A stretch of 64,000 nt of DNA from CALDTK01 sp965215215. GTDB lineage: Bacteria > Bacteroidota > Bacteroidia > Chitinophagales > Saprospiraceae. The notes under the pieces were generated by a model. That model was not told the DNA's origin, searched no databases, and saw only the letters and a list, made by a program, of their open reading frames with translations. Shown here one piece after another: positions 43,550-53,106 of the stretch. The translations under genes and the position numbers were made by a program. The DNA is taken from assembly GCA_965215215.1 (NCBI GenBank), contig OZ244043.1, positions 1,426,001-1,490,000 on the forward strand, in the 5' to 3' direction. Position 1 is the stretch's first letter; each line of letters begins with the position of its first letter.

Positions 43550-45451
43550 TCATTCTTCGCCGAGGATCACCGTAGTCTTCATCACGCTGCTCCGCTTCCC
43601 CCGCCCGGTAATCGCAACCGCCCGAATCGTTATCCCCCCACGCACCGCGACGGGAGCACGATAAATGGCCGAAGTGCTGTCGGGCACCGTACCATCCAAC
43701 GTGTAGTACACTTCCGTAAAACTCGTCGGATTACCGATCGGTATCAACTCCCCCACCCGGGCGTACACGGTATCCGCGTACAGGGAATCCGCCACCAGCG
43801 GATGCGGCAACCGGTAGTTGACCCCAAGTTGCTCGTATCGCTGGTACTGCTTGTCGAGTCGAGCCGAGAACGCACCGAACTCCCGCTGCTCCTGCTCCGT
43901 CCACGCGACCTCGGCGAGGGCGGCGATGCGCGGCATCAACATGTATTCCAGGTGGGCGGCGGTAGGGACCTCCTCGGTCCACATGGCGCCTTCCGTGCCG
44001 ATAAAATACTGCGCCGAGGAATCCGAAGTGCGCTCGGGCGTCGGATTGAGGGAGTAGACGTTCGCCAGGTCCGTCCAGCAGTACCGCTGCCCGTACGGTT
44101 CCATCTCGATCAGCTCCGGCGCCACCTGTAGGCCGTCGAAGTACACCTTTCGAAAGGGCGATACGATAACGGGGTGCGCCTGAGCCGCCGCCCCGATACC
44201 GGCTTCCTCCCCGAGCCAGGACTGCAACACGGCGTTCGGCGCGATTCCGCCCTCCATGATCTCGCTCCAGCCCACGAGCGTTTTGCCCTTGGCGTTGATG
44301 TACCGCTCCATGCGGTTCACGAGGTAGCTCTGGAGCTCGTGCTCGTCCGCGAGCCCCTCGGCCTTAATTTTAGCCTGGCAGCGCGGGCAGGACTCCCAGC
44401 GATCCTTCGGGCACTCGTCGCCCCCGATGTGGATGTACTCCGAGGGAAAGAGTTCGGCCACCTCGTCGATGACCCCCTCGAGGAAGGCGTAGGTGCCTTC
44501 GTGGCCGGCGCAGAATACCTCTTTGCTTACGCCGAACCCCCGCCACACCTCGTAGGGTCCGTTGCCCGGACAGCCGAGGTCCGGGTAGGCGGCTAACGCG
44601 GCCTGCGCGTGGCCCGGCATCTCGATCTCCGGAATGACTTCGATAAATCGATCGGTCGCGTACGCGATCACCTCCCGGATCTCCTCCTGCGTGTAGTATC
44701 CCTCTACCGGTACCGAATCGTACCGTTGATCTTGCTTCGAGACTTCGGTATTGATAATTATGGTACCTGCTCGCTTGGAACTGACGGCGGCCAGCTTCGG
44801 ATACTTTTTGATCTCTATCCGCCAGCCCTGATCTTCGGTTAGGTGCCAGTGAAACTTATTCAGCTTGTGGTAAGCCATGTAGTCGAGGTACCGTTTCGTG
44901 GTTTCCACGGAGAAGAAGTGCCGACAGGGGTCGAGGTGCATCCCGCGGTAGGCGTACCTCGGTCGGTCGATTACGCGAACCCGCGGGAGGATCAACTCGA
45001 GCTCGGTGGGTGCTTGCGCAAAAACGCGGGGCGGGAGGAGCTGCAGGAGGGTTTGCACGCCGTAGAAAGCGCCGGCGGGTGCATTGGCGCTGATCGTGAC
45101 TAAGCTATCGACGACCAGATCGTACCCCTCATCGCCGAGGGCATCATCCTCTACCGGCAGTAGCCGCAGCCGTATCGCGGGAAGCGTAGTGCCACCGGTG
45201 GTCGCGACACTCGATCCGGCGACACTTCTCGTGAGCGCCTCCTTCAGGTAGTCGACTACGGGCGCGAGCTCCGACCGTCCGCCGTACGCTACGGTTAGCG
45301 CGCTCGGTAGCGTGTGGGTGCCCCCGAGCAGCTCGGCGCTCATCGGTTTCGGCAGTAGCCCGAGTCCGGGAGCGGTCTGCGCCGACACCCCCGGCGCGAA
45401 GCACGGGCTGCAGGCAAGCAGGAGGAAGAAGGCTAGTCGACCGGTTTTCAT
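43550..45451 (-). CDS. GH20 beta-N-acetylhexosaminidase
   Basis: 633 residues from ATG 45451, which begins a signal peptide (MKTGRLAFFLLLACSPCFA). GH20b-like N-terminal domain (about 30-160), then the TIM barrel: YRGMHLDPCRHFFSVETTKR, HWHLTEDQGWRIEIKKYPKL, and the catalytic pair in IHIGGDECPKDRWESC (Asp-Glu about 343-344). A C-terminal beta domain ends VMKTTVILGEE. It removes terminal GlcNAc from chitin oligomers or glycans in the periplasm and fits with the GH18 chitinase at 57818. Two motif copies (43710, 45012). The 337 bp to the divergent permease gene hold nothing else obvious. Confidence 0.93.
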   Translation of the reverse strand: MKTGRLAFFLLLACSPCFAPGVSAQTAPGLGLLPKPMSAELLGGTHTLPSALTVAYGGRSELAPVVDYLKEALTRSVAGSSVATTGGTTLPAIRLRLLPVEDDALGDEGYDLVVDSLVTISANAPAGAFYGVQTLLQLLPPRVFAQAPTELELILPRVRVIDRPRYAYRGMHLDPCRHFFSVETTKRYLDYMAYHKLNKFHWHLTEDQGWRIEIKKYPKLAAVSSKRAGTIIINTEVSKQDQRYDSVPVEGYYTQEEIREVIAYATDRFIEVIPEIEMPGHAQAALAAYPDLGCPGNGPYEVWRGFGVSKEVFCAGHEGTYAFLEGVIDEVAELFPSEYIHIGGDECPKDRWESCPRCQAKIKAEGLADEHELQSYLVNRMERYINAKGKTLVGWSEIMEGGIAPNAVLQSWLGEEAGIGAAAQAHPVIVSPFRKVYFDGLQVAPELIEMEPYGQRYCWTDLANVYSLNPTPERTSDSSAQYFIGTEGAMWTEEVPTAAHLEYMLMPRIAALAEVAWTEQEQREFGAFSARLDKQYQRYEQLGVNYRLPHPLVADSLYADTVYARVGELIPIGNPTSFTEVYYTLDGTVPDSTSAIYRAPVAVRGGITIRAVAITGRGKRSSVMKTTVILGEE

Positions 45452-45788
45452 GGTCGCAAGGTGAAGCCGCGAAACCGTAGCTCGCAAATCGAGCGTCGGG
45501 CGGGGGATTATTCGTTCGCTGTGCGACGCAGCAAATTCGGTGGAGACGCTATTCCGGCAGTGCATTTCGCAAAAGCCCACAGTCACATATTCCGCTGCGC
45601 TGGCCGAGCGGCGATCGATCGCCGCTCGGCGGGGCGGACGACTTAACTAGATGCGTGTGGTGCGGCGTAACCGGGTGTCACCTCTTCGACGATCTCCGAG
45701 CGGTCCGCCTGCGACGCGAGCCGCGGGCGGACCGCCTTTGCTTTCGGACGGCACGCTACATTGAGCCACCCCACCACCCGCCCCGCCC

Positions 45789-47105
45789 GTGCCCCTCCTC
45801 AGCGTCCTCGTAGGCATCCTCCTGCTCTTCTTCCTCATCGCCTACGTCAAGCTGAACGGCTTCCTCGCCTTCATCATCGTCTGCCTGCAGGTCGGACTAA
45901 GCCAGGGGATGGCCATCGGTGAGCTCGTGGGGGCGATCCAGGCCGGGATCGGGAATACGCTCGGCGGACTCGTACTCATCCTCGGCCTCGGCGCCATGCT
46001 CGGCAAGTTGGTCGCGGACAGTGGGGCGGCGCAACGCATCACCTCGCAACTCATCGCCGCCTTCGGGAGGAACAGGATCCAGCTCGCCGTCGTACTCGCC
46101 GGCTTCATCATCGGGATCCCGATGTTCTACACCGTCGGCTTCGTGATCCTCATCCCGCTCATCTTCACGATCGCGGCGACGACCGGACTCAACCTCGTCT
46201 ACGTCGGTCTGCCGATGCTGGCTGCGCTCTCCGTTACCCACGGCTACCTCCCACCGCACCCCGCGCCCACCGGTATCGCCATTCAATTCGGGGCAGATAT
46301 CGGGAAGACGCTACTGCTCGGCATCGTCGTCGCCATCCCGGCGATCCTTGTGGCCGGCCCGATTCTCACTCGGTTTTTAAAGCAAGTAGAAGCCAGGCCG
46401 AAGGCGGAGTTCGTCAACCCGATCATCCTCACCGACGCCGAAATGCCCAGCACCGCCATTAGTATCCTCTCGGCACTGTTGCCGGTGATCTTAATCGGTC
46501 TCGGCGCTCTACTGACCCTCGTTTTGCCGGAAGGCGGAACCTCCGCCGCGCTCATCGAAGCCATCGGCAACCCGGTGCTCGCGATGTTGTACTCCGTACT
46601 CTTCGCGGTGCTCGCCCTCGGGATTTGGCAGGGCAGGACGATGGAGCAGGCCATGACGAGCGTGACGAGCGGCGTGACCGGCATTACCACCGTGCTGCTC
46701 ATCATCGCCGGGGCGGGCGCGCTCACCCAGGTGCTCAAGGCGAGCGGCGTGAGTGACTACATCGGTAGCCTGCTCGAGGGCACGAGCGTCTCGCCGCTCG
46801 TACTCGCCTGGCTCATCGCCACCCTCATCCGCGTGTCCGTGGGCTCGGCCACGGTGGCCGGCTTCACGGCCGCCGGCATCGTGGCACCGCTGGCCGCCCT
46901 GCCCGGCGTGAGCCCCGAGCTCCTGGTCCTCGCCATCGGCTCCGGGAGCCTCATGCTCTCGCACGTCAACGACGGCGGCTTCTGGCTCTTCAAAGAGTAC
47001 TTTAACGTCTCGATCGAGGACACGCTCCGCACCTGGACCGTCATGGAAACGACCGTCGGCGTGATGGGTCTGCTCGGCGTACTCCTCCTCGATCTCGTCA
47101 TCTAA
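45789..47105 (+). CDS. GntP-family permease
   Basis: 438 residues from GTG 45789, with about 12 membrane segments. GntP features: LGGLVLILGLGAMLGKLVADSG, GFIIGIPMFYTVGFVILIPL, LSVTHGYLPPHPAPTGIAIQ and GSGSLMLSHVNDGGFWLFKEY near the C terminus. Family members import gluconate, other sugar acids or D-serine with protons. Here it leads an operon with RidA, a D-threonine-aldolase-like enzyme and a dipeptidase, so a D-amino or hydroxy acid is the likelier substrate (inference). A motif copy (46521-46535) encodes VLPEG. Confidence 0.9.
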   Translation: MPLLSVLVGILLLFFLIAYVKLNGFLAFIIVCLQVGLSQGMAIGELVGAIQAGIGNTLGGLVLILGLGAMLGKLVADSGAAQRITSQLIAAFGRNRIQLAVVLAGFIIGIPMFYTVGFVILIPLIFTIAATTGLNLVYVGLPMLAALSVTHGYLPPHPAPTGIAIQFGADIGKTLLLGIVVAIPAILVAGPILTRFLKQVEARPKAEFVNPIILTDAEMPSTAISILSALLPVILIGLGALLTLVLPEGGTSAALIEAIGNPVLAMLYSVLFAVLALGIWQGRTMEQAMTSVTSGVTGITTVLLIIAGAGALTQVLKASGVSDYIGSLLEGTSVSPLVLAWLIATLIRVSVGSATVAGFTAAGIVAPLAALPGVSPELLVLAIGSGSLMLSHVNDGGFWLFKEYFNVSIEDTLRTWTVMETTVGVMGLLGVLLLDLVI

Positions 47106-47113
47106 ACTCGCCC

Positions 47114-47581
47114 ATGCCCACCTCCCCCTCCGCCCGCATCCGAGCGCTCGGACTCCAACTTCCGCCCGCGCCGCCGATGGCCGGGGTCTACAAGCCGGTG
47201 CTCGTCGTCGGTAACTTCCTCTACGTTTCCGGGCAGGGTCCGGTAAACCTAGACGGCTCGCTCATGAAGGGGCGCGCCGGGCACGACATCGACCTAAAGC
47301 AGGCCAAAATGGGCGCCCGGCAGGTAGCGCTCACGATGCTCGCGACCATCACGACACACTTCGGCGACGTCGATCGGATCAAGCGACTCGTCAAGGCGCT
47401 CGGCATGGTGAATTCCGCACCCGACTTCGGCGATCAACCGCTGGTCATCAACGGCTTCAGCGAGCTGATGGCGGAGATCTTCGGGCCGGAAAACGGCATC
47501 GGGGTGCGGAGTGCCGTCGGGATGATCCTACCGGGAGGGATCTCCGTGGAGATCGAGGCGATGTTCGAACTCCACGCGTAG
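47114..47581 (+). CDS. RidA/YjgF-family protein
   Basis: 155 residues, 8 bp after the permease stop. RidA fold with NFLYVSGQGPVNLDGSLMKG, RLVKALGMVNSAPDFGDQP and GVRSAVGMILPGGISVEIEA, the arginine of which is the usual catalytic position. It belongs to the longer YjgF-like subgroup. RidA enzymes hydrolyse enamine/imine intermediates released by PLP enzymes, which fits the PLP enzyme encoded directly downstream (start immediately after this stop). Confidence 0.9.
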   Translation: MPTSPSARIRALGLQLPPAPPMAGVYKPVLVVGNFLYVSGQGPVNLDGSLMKGRAGHDIDLKQAKMGARQVALTMLATITTHFGDVDRIKRLVKALGMVNSAPDFGDQPLVINGFSELMAEIFGPENGIGVRSAVGMILPGGISVEIEAMFELHA

Positions 47582-48685
47582 ATGGATTGGTACGCGCTCG
47601 CCGATACGCGCGAGCTCATCTCCCCCTCCTTGCTCGTTTACCCGGAGCGCATCCGGGCCAACATCGAGCGGATGGTAGCCACCGCCGGATCGCCGAACAC
47701 GATGTGGCCGCACGTAAAAACGCACAAAACCGACGAGATCATCGCCATGCAGCTCGCGGCGGGGATCCACCGATTCAAGTGCGCGACCCTCGCGGAGGGC
47801 GAGCTACTCGGGCGCTGTGGGGTGCGTAAGGCGCTGCTCGCCATGCAGCCCGTCGGGCCGAACGTCGAGCGCTTCTTTCGGCTCCAAACCGCCTATCCCT
47901 ATACGCAATTTTCGACGCTCGTCGACAACGCGCACTCGCTGGCCTCGCTCACCGCGGCGGCTGAGCGCCGCGGGGTTCGGATCAGGCTCTGGCTCGACGT
48001 CAACGTCGGGATGGATCGCACGGGCGCGGTCCCCGATGCCGCCACCGAGCAGCTGTACGCCACGATGGCGGCCGCACCGTCCGTTTTGCCGCAAGGCCTG
48101 CACGCCTACGATGGGCACGTCCACCAGCGGGATGTGGGGGAGAGGAATACTTCCGCAAAACGGGCCTTCGAACGCGTGCTTTCGCTAAAACGACACCTGC
48201 TCGAACGGGGGCTCGGGGTACCGTTGATCCTCGCCGGGGGCTCGCCCTCCTTCCCGGTGCACGCGCGCGAGGCGGGGGTGCACACCAGCCCGGGGACGAC
48301 GTTGCTCTGGGACGCGGGCTACGGCGAGCTCTTCGCGGACATGGGGTACCTCCCGGCCGCCGCACTCGTGACGCGCATCGTGAGCAAACCGGCGCCCCAG
48401 TTGCTCTGCACCGACCTCGGTCACAAGTCCGTGGCCTCGGAGATGCCCTTACCGCGCGTACGGTTCCTCGGCGACCATACCTTCGAACAGCTCTCGCAGA
48501 GCGAGGAGCACCTGGTGTTGCGCAGCGAACGCGCCGAGCGCTACCGGGTCGGCGATCCGCTGTACGCGCTGCCCGTACACATCTGCCCGACGGTGGCAAA
48601 GTTTCCCGCGTTGAAGGTCGTGGAAGACGGCCGGATTTCCACGGAATGGCGCGTGACGGCACGCGACCAAAAGATCACGATTTAA
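47582..48685 (+). CDS. D-threonine-aldolase-like PLP enzyme
   Basis: 367 residues, ATG directly after the RidA stop. Alanine-racemase-type barrel with the PLP lysine in WPHVKTHKTDEI (about 46), LWLDVNVGMDRTG, and a C-terminal metal-binding domain with LPVHICPTVAKFP, whose His and Cys match the D-threonine aldolase/D-serine dehydratase metal site. It probably splits or dehydrates a D-beta-hydroxy amino acid. It forms an operon with permease, RidA and dipeptidase. It has three motif copies (48083, 48149, 48178), the last two 29 bp apart. Confidence 0.88.
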   Translation: MDWYALADTRELISPSLLVYPERIRANIERMVATAGSPNTMWPHVKTHKTDEIIAMQLAAGIHRFKCATLAEGELLGRCGVRKALLAMQPVGPNVERFFRLQTAYPYTQFSTLVDNAHSLASLTAAAERRGVRIRLWLDVNVGMDRTGAVPDAATEQLYATMAAAPSVLPQGLHAYDGHVHQRDVGERNTSAKRAFERVLSLKRHLLERGLGVPLILAGGSPSFPVHAREAGVHTSPGTTLLWDAGYGELFADMGYLPAAALVTRIVSKPAPQLLCTDLGHKSVASEMPLPRVRFLGDHTFEQLSQSEEHLVLRSERAERYRVGDPLYALPVHICPTVAKFPALKVVEDGRISTEWRVTARDQKITI

Positions 48686-48696
48686 GTACGCCCCCC

Positions 48697-49761
48697 ATGC
48701 TCACCTTCGACGCCCACCTCGACCTGTCCATGAACGCCTTGGAGTGGAACCGCGACCTGCGCTGGTCGGTCGAGGAGCTGCGCGCGAGTGAGGTGGGGAT
48801 GACGGACAAACCGGACCGGGGACGCAACACCGTCTCCTTCGAGGCGATGCGGCGCGGGGACGTCGGCGTGTGTGTGGCGACCCAAATCGCGCGCTACGTA
48901 CACCGCGGTAACCCGCTGCCGGGTTGGCACTCCCCGGAGCAAGCCTGGGCGCAAACGCAGGGGCAATTGAGCTGGTACCGGGCGATGGAGGAGGCCGGGG
49001 AGTTAACGCAACTGACCAGTGCGGCCGACCTCGACGCGCACCTGCACTACTGGCGTACCACCACCGACGCCAAAAAGCGCATCGGCTACTTGCTGAGCCT
49101 CGAGGGCGCGGACTCGATCGTGAGTTTAGGGCATTTGGAACGGGCGCACGCGCAGGGCCTGCGCGCCATCGGTCCGGCGCACTACGGGCCCGGCACCTAC
49201 GCCTTCGGTACGGACTCGGTGGGGGGTATCGGGAGCGACGGCAGGGCCCTGCTCCGGGAGATCGAGCGCCTCGGCCTCATCCTCGACGCCACCCATCTCT
49301 GCGACCGAAGTTTTTGGGAGACGATGGACGTTTACGACGGCCCGGTGTGGGCGAGCCACAACAACTGCCGTGCGCTGGTGGACCACAACCGGCAGTTCGC
49401 CGACGAGCAGATCGAGGAGCTGATCGGCCGGGGCGCCGTGATCGGGGTCGCCCTCGACGCGTGGATGTTGGTGCCGGACTGGGTGCGCGGGGTGTCCACG
49501 CCGGAGCGTACCGGGGTGTCGCTCGCACATATGCTCGACAACATCGACCACATCTGCCAACTGGCCGGGAACGCCGAGCACGTGGGGATCGGGACGGATC
49601 TGGACGGCGGCTTCGGGACGGAGCAGGGTCCGCGGGATTTGGATACGATCGCCGACTTGCAGAAGATCCCAAATTTGCTGCGGGCGCGGGGGTATAGCGA
49701 GGAGGATATTTTGGGGGTTCTGAGCGGGAATTTTCTTGGGTTTTTGGGGCGGGTGCTTTAG
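48697..49761 (+). CDS. Membrane-dipeptidase-family (M19) zinc dipeptidase
   Basis: 354 residues from ATG 48697 (11 bp after the upstream stop). M19 features: FDAHLDLSMNAL with the first metal His-x-Asp, YLLSLEGADSI with the bridging Glu (about 129), LILDATHLCDRSFWE and VWASHNNCRALVDHNRQ with metal histidines, and VGIGTDLDGGFG. No signal peptide, so cytoplasmic. M19 enzymes accept dipeptides with D-residues, which suits the D-amino-acid operon. Last clear member of the operon. Confidence 0.92.
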   Translation: MLTFDAHLDLSMNALEWNRDLRWSVEELRASEVGMTDKPDRGRNTVSFEAMRRGDVGVCVATQIARYVHRGNPLPGWHSPEQAWAQTQGQLSWYRAMEEAGELTQLTSAADLDAHLHYWRTTTDAKKRIGYLLSLEGADSIVSLGHLERAHAQGLRAIGPAHYGPGTYAFGTDSVGGIGSDGRALLREIERLGLILDATHLCDRSFWETMDVYDGPVWASHNNCRALVDHNRQFADEQIEELIGRGAVIGVALDAWMLVPDWVRGVSTPERTGVSLAHMLDNIDHICQLAGNAEHVGIGTDLDGGFGTEQGPRDLDTIADLQKIPNLLRARGYSEEDILGVLSGNFLGFLGRVL

Positions 49762-49779
49762 GGTAATTAGCGACTTCGT

Positions 49780-49815
49780 TGCGGATTTACGCACCCTCCG
49801 CTGCGGATTTACGCA
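49780..49815. repeat. Direct repeat before the BtuF-like gene
   Basis: TGCGGATTTACGCA occurs at 49780-49793 and 49802-49815, 22 bp apart; the outer ends also form CGTTGCG/CGCAACG. Possibly a regulator site for the next gene. Confidence 0.4.
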
Positions 49816-49856
49816 ACGGCGTACCTGCCTCTAACCAAACGTCCAAGGAACATCCC

Positions 49857-50564
49857 GTGCACCGAATCGTCTCCCTCGTCCCCTCCCTCACCGAGCTCGT
49901 CTGCGATCTAGGCCTGCGTCAACACCTCGTCGGTCGCACCAAGTTCTGCGTCCACCCCGCGGACCTTACTAACTCCGTGCCCGTCATTGGTGGCACCAAA
50001 AACATCCGGTCGGCCGCCATCCGCACCCTGGAGCCCACCCTCATCCTCGCCGCCAAGGAGGAGAACGTAGCCGAGCAAGTCGAGCCACTCGAAGACCTGT
50101 GCGAGGTTTGGCTCACGGACGTGCAGAACCTCGGTGACTCAGCCCGGCTGATCACGGCGCTAGGCAGCTATTTCGGCGCCGAAGCCAGAGCAACCGCCGT
50201 CCTCACCGCCAATGTTGCCACCCTCGCGCAACTCGCCCAACCGAACAGAGGCTCCGCCGCCTACCTCATCTGGCGCGATCCGTACATGAGCATCGGCGGC
50301 GATACGTACATCCACTCCGTACTTACCCGGCTCGGCTACGCCAACGCTTGCGCACACCACCTACGCTACCCTAATCTGAGCGACGAGGCGCTCACCCGGC
50401 TTGCGCCAAAACACGTCCTTCTCTCCTCGGAGCCCTTCCCGTTCCGCGCGCGCCACCTCGCGGAGCTCCAACAGATTTGCCCCAACGCCGAAGTGTCCCT
50501 CGTCGACGGCGAACTCTTCGGTTGGTACGGCTCGCGCCTCGGGCATCTCTCGCCGGGCACTTAA
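49857..50564 (+). CDS. BtuF-like helical-backbone metal/cobalamin-binding protein
   Basis: 235 residues from GTG 49857 (RIVSLVPSLTELVCDLGLRQ begins the family signature at once). Further: LVGRTKFCVHPAD, VIGGTKNIRSAAIRTLEPTL, LILAAKEENVAEQVE and YLIWRDPYMSIGGDTYIHSV. No signal peptide, unlike true periplasmic BtuF, so it may be a cytoplasmic member of the family; such genes are frequent in Bacteroidota beside unrelated genes. A motif copy lies at 50398-50412. Its stop overlaps the stop of a convergent gene stump. Confidence 0.85.
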   Translation: MHRIVSLVPSLTELVCDLGLRQHLVGRTKFCVHPADLTNSVPVIGGTKNIRSAAIRTLEPTLILAAKEENVAEQVEPLEDLCEVWLTDVQNLGDSARLITALGSYFGAEARATAVLTANVATLAQLAQPNRGSAAYLIWRDPYMSIGGDTYIHSVLTRLGYANACAHHLRYPNLSDEALTRLAPKHVLLSSEPFPFRARHLAELQQICPNAEVSLVDGELFGWYGSRLGHLSPGT

Positions 50565-50749
50565 GCCTCCAGGGTCCGCCGGTCCCAGTGGCCCGTTTTG
50601 GCGGCAGCCACGTACGCGCTCCCGAGGAAACTCATCAGGGTGGCGCGCGGGTCGGCCGCCGACTGCACCGCTAAAAGTAAAGGCTCGGTTGTGTTTGCCG
50701 GCAGATAGTAATTTAAGTGTTTCGTACTGAATCTATTCGCGAAGGACAT
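50561..50749 (-). pseudogene. C-terminal stump of a DUF5996-like gene
   Basis: 62 codons from ATG 50749: MSFANRFSTKHLNYYLPANT, then QSAADPRATLMSFLGSAYVA and AAKTGHWDRRTLEA. The end matches the usual DUF5996 C terminus (xxAADPxATLLAFLQSTYEAAAxxxGWDRAALE), a family of about 300 residues, so most of the gene is missing. It could still be translated. A near-match of the dispersed motif with loop GGCA lies inside (50595-50609). Confidence 0.5.
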
Positions 50750-50792
50750 CGACTTTGAAGCGATACCGCCGACCGTAACGCTGGCGCGGGAA

Positions 50793-51854
50793 TTAGTCAC
50801 ACTCCGCCGCCAAGCCCTCCAAGAGGGCCGCCGTTTGCCGGAGCTCGGGATCGTAAAAAAGCTTCGCCCAGGACTCCGTTTCCAAAGCCATGGCTTGCGC
50901 CAAAACCGCCGGCCACTCCGCGGCGCTCGGCCAGGCGTGAACGACGACCGCGAGCCCGAGCCGCTCCAGTCCGGCCGCATTACTAGCCTGCTCGCCGTAG
51001 GCCCGCGCCTCGGGGAGACAAACGAAGGGTTTGCGGAAGGCGCCCACTTCGTAACACACGCTACTCCCACCGCCACCGACGACGAGCTCCGCGCGCGCTA
51101 GCCAATCCTCGACGCGGGGCTGCACGCCGTGCAAGCGCAGATTTCCGGAAGACGCCCCCGCCACCTCTCCGAGCACGTGTACCACCCTGTCGGGGACCGC
51201 TTTGGCCAACTCCGTGAGCGCCCGGAGGTCCAGCGAATGGCCACCGCTGCCGAGCAGCACGAGGATGTGCTTTCGCGTGGATCGCGGCGTGGCGGGCGGC
51301 GTGGCGGGCGGCGTTTTGCCGTTAAGGCGCGCGAAACGGCTGTAGGCCCCCGTGTAGAAGCATTTGGCTTCCAGTGCGGCCGGGAGCCTGGAGTCCTCCA
51401 TGCCCGGAGCGAACGGACAGAGGATGGCGCGCGCGTGGGCGAAGGCACTCAGGTGGGCCGGATCGTCGCGTCTACCCTGTAGGCGAACGGCTACCGTGGG
51501 GACACTGAGCAGGCGACAAAACGTGAGGACCTCCACGCTCACATCGACCACCATCAGCGCCGGGCGGCGGTCGGCTACCCAGGCGGCGATACGGGTCATC
51601 CGTTGGCGTAGACCCGCCACGTCGAGCGGGGCGTAGTGGAGGGTTTTGCCGCAAGGCGACCGCTCTTGGGGGTAAGAACCGGGCTCGCCGTAGTCGAGCG
51701 GCAACGCGATTACCTCGGCGGCGAGGTCGGCCCCGAAGTAGTCGGGACTACTACAAAAAACGGTCGCCGGTCGCTGCAGGTGGGCCACGATCTGCTGCAC
51801 CCGAGCCGCGTGGCCCCGGCCCTGGTGGTGTACGTAAAAACCTACCGGCCTCAC
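50793..51854 (-). CDS. GT28/MurG-like glycosyltransferase
   Basis: 353 residues. The start MRPVGFYVHHQGRGHAARVQ carries the HGRGHxxR-type N-terminal loop of GT-B glycosyltransferases. The C-terminal domain has ILVLLGSGGHSLDLRALTEL and VVGGGGSSVCYEVGAFRKPF, then VCLPEARAYGEQASNAAGLE, the nucleotide-sugar site of GT28 proteins. Its ATG overlaps the stop of the upstream glycosyltransferase by four bases (51851-51854), so the two are translationally coupled. Motif copies at 50892 and 51643; a near-match at 51313 sits in a PPATPPATP linker. Confidence 0.85.
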   Translation of the reverse strand: MRPVGFYVHHQGRGHAARVQQIVAHLQRPATVFCSSPDYFGADLAAEVIALPLDYGEPGSYPQERSPCGKTLHYAPLDVAGLRQRMTRIAAWVADRRPALMVVDVSVEVLTFCRLLSVPTVAVRLQGRRDDPAHLSAFAHARAILCPFAPGMEDSRLPAALEAKCFYTGAYSRFARLNGKTPPATPPATPRSTRKHILVLLGSGGHSLDLRALTELAKAVPDRVVHVLGEVAGASSGNLRLHGVQPRVEDWLARAELVVGGGGSSVCYEVGAFRKPFVCLPEARAYGEQASNAAGLERLGLAVVVHAWPSAAEWPAVLAQAMALETESWAKLFYDPELRQTAALLEGLAAECD

Positions 51855-52942
51855 CGCCGGGCGCTTACCCCAGCCTTACCCGACGCGACGCTACCGAGGT
51901 GGCGCCGCGCGCGCACCTCCTCCCGGTACACGCGCTCGTACGCATCCACCATGGTACCGAGGCTGAAGCGCCCGCGGGCGTACTCGTGACACACCCGGCG
52001 GTCGAGCGCGCAGGCCTCGCGGATCGCGAGCGCGAGCTCGGCTACATCGCCTACGTTGGCGAGCACGCCGGTCTCCGGACTGAGGACCTCCTCGACGGCT
52101 CCGACCCGAAATCCGGCCACGGGGGTACCGCAGGCGAGGCTTTCGGCGAGAATGTAGCCGAAGGGCTCCGGCCAAACACTCGAAAATACCGAGCAGGTCG
52201 ACTGCCGCACCTCTTCTACCAACTGCCCCAAGCTCAGGTGGCCGAGGTAGCGGGCGTTGCACCCGAGGCGCGGCGAGATTTCCGCATCGAAATAGCCGGA
52301 GTCTCTGATCGGACCGGCGAGCACGATCTGCCGCTGGGCGAGGCGGGCGGCGTCGATGGCGAGGTGCACGCCCTTTTCGGGCACGATACGGCCGGAGTAA
52401 ATGACCCGGTCGAGCTTCGGCTGTGCGTTGTACGTCCAACGCGACAGGTCGATCCCATTCGGGATCGTGGTCCAGGCGTCGACGTGCGCCGACCAGTTCT
52501 CCCCCGTCGCTTCGGATACGGAGATGAAGCGGATGGAGTCGTTCCGTTTTGCCGCGAGCGCACCCTGCGCCAACTCCCAGAAGAAGGGCGTGTGCATCAC
52601 CTGCACCATCGGCGCGCCGAGTTCGTGCGCCCGGAGCATCGGGATGTAGTGCAGGGAGTTGTTGTGGACGATGTCGAAGTCGCCGAGCGCCACCTCGTCG
52701 CAAATGCGGTGGTAGGTCTTCTCGCCCCGCTGGACGAAGCGCGGCCCCGGCGCCTCGCTGAAGTCGATTTGCGGTACCTCCCGCACCGCGAATCCAGGTC
52801 CGGAACCGGGAGCCGCGTACACCAGCACCTCGTGTCCGCGCGCGGTGAGCGCGGTGGCCAGCATGTGGGTATGCGCCTCCAAACCGCCCGCGAACGGCTC
52901 GCCGATCGGAAAGTGGAGGTGACTGAGGAGGGCGATCTTCAT
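51851..52942 (-). CDS. GT4-family glycosyltransferase
   Basis: 363 residues. N-terminal KIALLSHLHFPIGEPFAGGL, then EAHTHMLATALTARGHEV, typical of GT4. Donor-binding domain: VIYSGRIVPEKGVHLAIDAA (about 180), FSSVWPEPFGYILAESLACG with the EPFGxxxxE motif (about 262-275) and TPVAGFRVGAVEEVL. It probably adds sugars to a surface glycan or glycolipid together with the coupled GT28 enzyme. No polymer export genes are nearby. Confidence 0.9.
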   Translation of the reverse strand: MKIALLSHLHFPIGEPFAGGLEAHTHMLATALTARGHEVLVYAAPGSGPGFAVREVPQIDFSEAPGPRFVQRGEKTYHRICDEVALGDFDIVHNNSLHYIPMLRAHELGAPMVQVMHTPFFWELAQGALAAKRNDSIRFISVSEATGENWSAHVDAWTTIPNGIDLSRWTYNAQPKLDRVIYSGRIVPEKGVHLAIDAARLAQRQIVLAGPIRDSGYFDAEISPRLGCNARYLGHLSLGQLVEEVRQSTCSVFSSVWPEPFGYILAESLACGTPVAGFRVGAVEEVLSPETGVLANVGDVAELALAIREACALDRRVCHEYARGRFSLGTMVDAYERVYREEVRARRHLGSVASGKAGVSARR

Positions 52943-53106
52943 GGGGCTTCCGGTAGGTACGCAGGTGTCGTACTAGAGAAAGCCGGTGCCCCGAGCCGGG
53001 TTCGATCGTCGCCCCTGGTGGAGGTCGAGGTTCTTTACCTCGGAACGTGCCGAGGCCTGCGCTACCGGTGGTACGCCCGGAGGTTTCGCTTGCGCTAAAA
53101 CACAGA

